This document shows, in pieces, positions 62,066-64,000 of a stretch of DNA of 64,000 nucleotides. Source of the stretch: Acanthochlamys bracteata. Lineage: Eukaryota; Streptophyta; Magnoliopsida; Pandanales; Velloziaceae. The notes below the pieces were generated by a model, which was not told the DNA's origin, did no database searches, and saw only the letters and a list, made by a program, of their open reading frames with translations. Position 1 is the stretch's first letter, and every line of letters begins with the position of its first letter. Both the position numbers and the translations under genes were made by a program. The stretch lies in assembly GCA_019914995.1 (NCBI GenBank), contig CM034134.1, forward strand, positions 8,254,463-8,318,462, in the 5' to 3' direction.

Positions 62066-64000
62066 GAGAATATATTCCCGACACTGGGTATCTCATTCGT
62101 ACTTTCAGAAGAAAGGAGTCGCTATACTTTCTTGGATTTGTCTTGATAGTGCTCCTGTCTTGTGATGGCATGTATATTTTGTTATCTTGTGATACATGTC
62201 TCTACTTTGCCGCTGTTGTTCTGATCGTCATTGACTGATAGAAACGAAATAAATTTCAAATTTCTGTGAATATATGCTTAAATCTTTCTGAGCTGGGGTT
62301 GTTTTGCTTTGGAGTAGGTTTCTTAAGAGCTGAGTCATTATATACGTCTACTTTGCCAATGCTGATAGAGGGTTTATTAGACCATCAATTATTAAATGGA
62401 CCAATTCAAAATACTGGGCAAGTGAAGGGATTCTTTTGATTTTAAATTTTAATACCATCAAAATTTTATTTTTTACTAATTTTATGTTTGTGAAATTTAT
62501 TTTTGCTAAATTTATCTTAGACGTGTTAATTTTACTTTTTTGGCTAAATTTTGATTCGAACAGTTCATATATTTTAATTATATAAAAAATTCAGAATTTT
62601 ATTTTTACTGTAGAATTTTAGTTTCAATTTTTTTATTTGCATATTTTCAATACAATTATGTATTTTTAAAATTTATAGAAACATAAATACTAAATTTTAT
62701 TTTCATTTTATTTTTTAAAAAATTTTATTTTATTTTTAATTTTTTATTTTTATAAAATTAAATTACGGATATTTGAAATAAGTTCTTAATGCAAACCAAT
62801 TCACTACTGCAGCTGATGTCCATCAAACATACTGAACCAAAAAAAAATAAAAAAAAACAAAGGGTTATTTGAAAGGAAGCAGAAGATGTTGGTTAAATAG
62901 TTGCTCTCTGAATGCAGTGTGTTTGTCGCTGTCTGTCCTTCTCTCTCTCTCTCTTTTTGCTTCCACTGTTTGCGTCTCGGTTCCTGATTCACATACCCGA
63001 CAAACAAACAATATAATGGGCCTTCAGTGGGCCTCACTTTTTTTCTTATTTGGGCCCACCATTACCATTTGTCTACGATCGCCAATCTATATCTATTATA
63101 ATTTTTTTTTTTTATCTGCACCTCTCTTACTTGATCATGACAACATTATTTTTAAAGGGCAGTTTTCGTTTTCCATTTTGATAAAAATTATTATCAAATT
63201 TTTTATTATATATTTTTTAATAAATTTTTATAATAAATTATAAAATTATTTAAAATTTTAAGAAAGTATAGAAAAATTTTATATAGTAAATTTTATTTAT
63301 TTTTTTATCAAATAAACTCACACTTATTTTAAAAAAATTTTTAAAATTAATTGTATATTATAAAATCATTTATTTTAAGCACTGTTAAATATTTTCCGTA
63401 GATGTTTGAAATAAGTTTTTTGGAATAACTATGCAAAGCTTGGTGCACTGTATTGCAAGTGCAATGACGTGCATACACGTGTACTAAACAACTACTGAAG
63501 TGCACAAAGAGGGACCTTATTGTGCGAAAAGAGATTAAGAGGGGCCCGATAATGCACACACTCCTAAAAATTCTAGTTTTACAATGGGCCCTTAGTGGGC
63601 CCTTATAGGCTGGGCTATCACTGGTTCTCTGGATCCGTATAACGAAATCTTTCTATAATGTTACCTAGAAGACTTGACACTAGTGTTTCCGGAAGCATCA
63701 ACTTAAATCCTAGATATTTGCACTGCTTAAACTCGTGTTACGGTTAATTTTCGTCATAAAATTTTATAATTATTTATTTTATTATTTTTTAAAATAAAAA
63801 ATAAATTTATTATTCAAAAGTTTTAAAATATTTTTTATTTTATAAAAAAATTTTGAAAAGTATTTCAAATATCTCTTTAATTATGAGAGAAGAAAGTTTG
63901 CGTTTTCTCAATTTTTGATTTAACAGGTGTTTATATAGATGATCATAATACATAATATTGTTCGTAAGCTTTCAACGACTAATGAAACCAAAATAATTTT
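62066..64000. other. 3' flank of MOG1 and AT-rich spacer
   Basis: After the MOG1 3' UTR (to about 62300) the sequence is AT-rich. A CT-rich segment at 62930-62960 and a balanced stretch at 63420-63720 contain open frames without recognisable products. A palindromic TACACGTGTA (G-box core) lies near 63474. No gene is supported. Confidence 0.55.
63155..63420. repeat. Dispersed AT-rich repeat, diverged copy
   Basis: It contains the TTATTATATATTTTTTAATA core, TTTTATATAGTAAATTTTAT and a TTTGAAATAAGTTTTTTGGA end. It is less similar than the copies at 25-35 kb. Confidence 0.3.

Noticed and set aside
62869-63243. 124-codon plus-strand open frame
   Set aside because: The frame crosses a CT-repeat and a T-run into AT-rich DNA and has no family motif or plant gene context.
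1-64000. tRNA, rRNA, known microRNA precursors, CRISPR arrays and prokaryotic operons
   Set aside because: No tRNA T-arm consensus in context, no rRNA blocks and no known microRNA sequence was recognised by eye. The window is plant nuclear DNA, so CRISPR and operons are not expected. A computed scan would be needed to exclude small RNAs.

Overview
The window looks like nuclear DNA of a eudicot plant. Its genes are cut by many short GT-AG introns, the spacers are very AT-rich and full of small inverted-repeat elements, and the proteins are plant families: auxin-type ABCB transporter, PRE-type HLH, PRAF/BRX RCC1 protein and POPEYE-like bHLH. I cannot name the species.

Layout. 1-2.6 kb is AT-rich spacer with a short inverted-repeat element. 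2.6-9.6 kb (minus) is an ABCB19-like gene of ten exons. Its exon lengths sum to one base short of a whole reading frame, and the gap can be placed in exon 5. 13.2-16.2 kb (plus) is a decayed RINT1/MAG2 tethering-factor gene that keeps its introns but has lost a large internal piece. 17.2-17.7 kb (plus) is a short single-exon gene of unknown function. 18.1-22.2 kb (minus) is a complete EB1 microtubule plus-end gene with a coding-like ORF on the opposite strand of one intron. 26.2-26.6 kb (minus) is a small PRE-type HLH gene.

27-40.8 kb is gene-poor. It holds transposon remnants, a Tourist-like MITE with matching TAA duplications, a CACTA-like end, and one broken or badly resolved gene of unknown family (35.0-38.6 kb, minus). 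40.8-46.9 kb (minus) is a complete PH-RCC1-FYVE-BRX gene. 49.4-50.9 kb (minus) is a bHLH47/PYE-like gene. 53-55.8 kb (minus) is an uncharacterised gene that faces away from a HAD-like hydrolase gene (56.2-59.1 kb, plus). A MOG1/RANGRF gene (59.8-62.1 kb, plus) follows.

The genes are individually regulated and do not form a pathway cluster. Auxin or brassinosteroid growth (ABCB19, PRE), microtubules (EB1), phosphoinositide/RCC1 signalling (PRAF), iron response (PYE) and Ran transport (MOG1) are scattered themes. I see no operon, CRISPR, tRNA gene or novel multi-gene system. The most notable points are the single-base gap in ABCB19, the MAG2 pseudogene, an in-frame TAG in the gene at 53 kb, and several families of small non-autonomous repeats.
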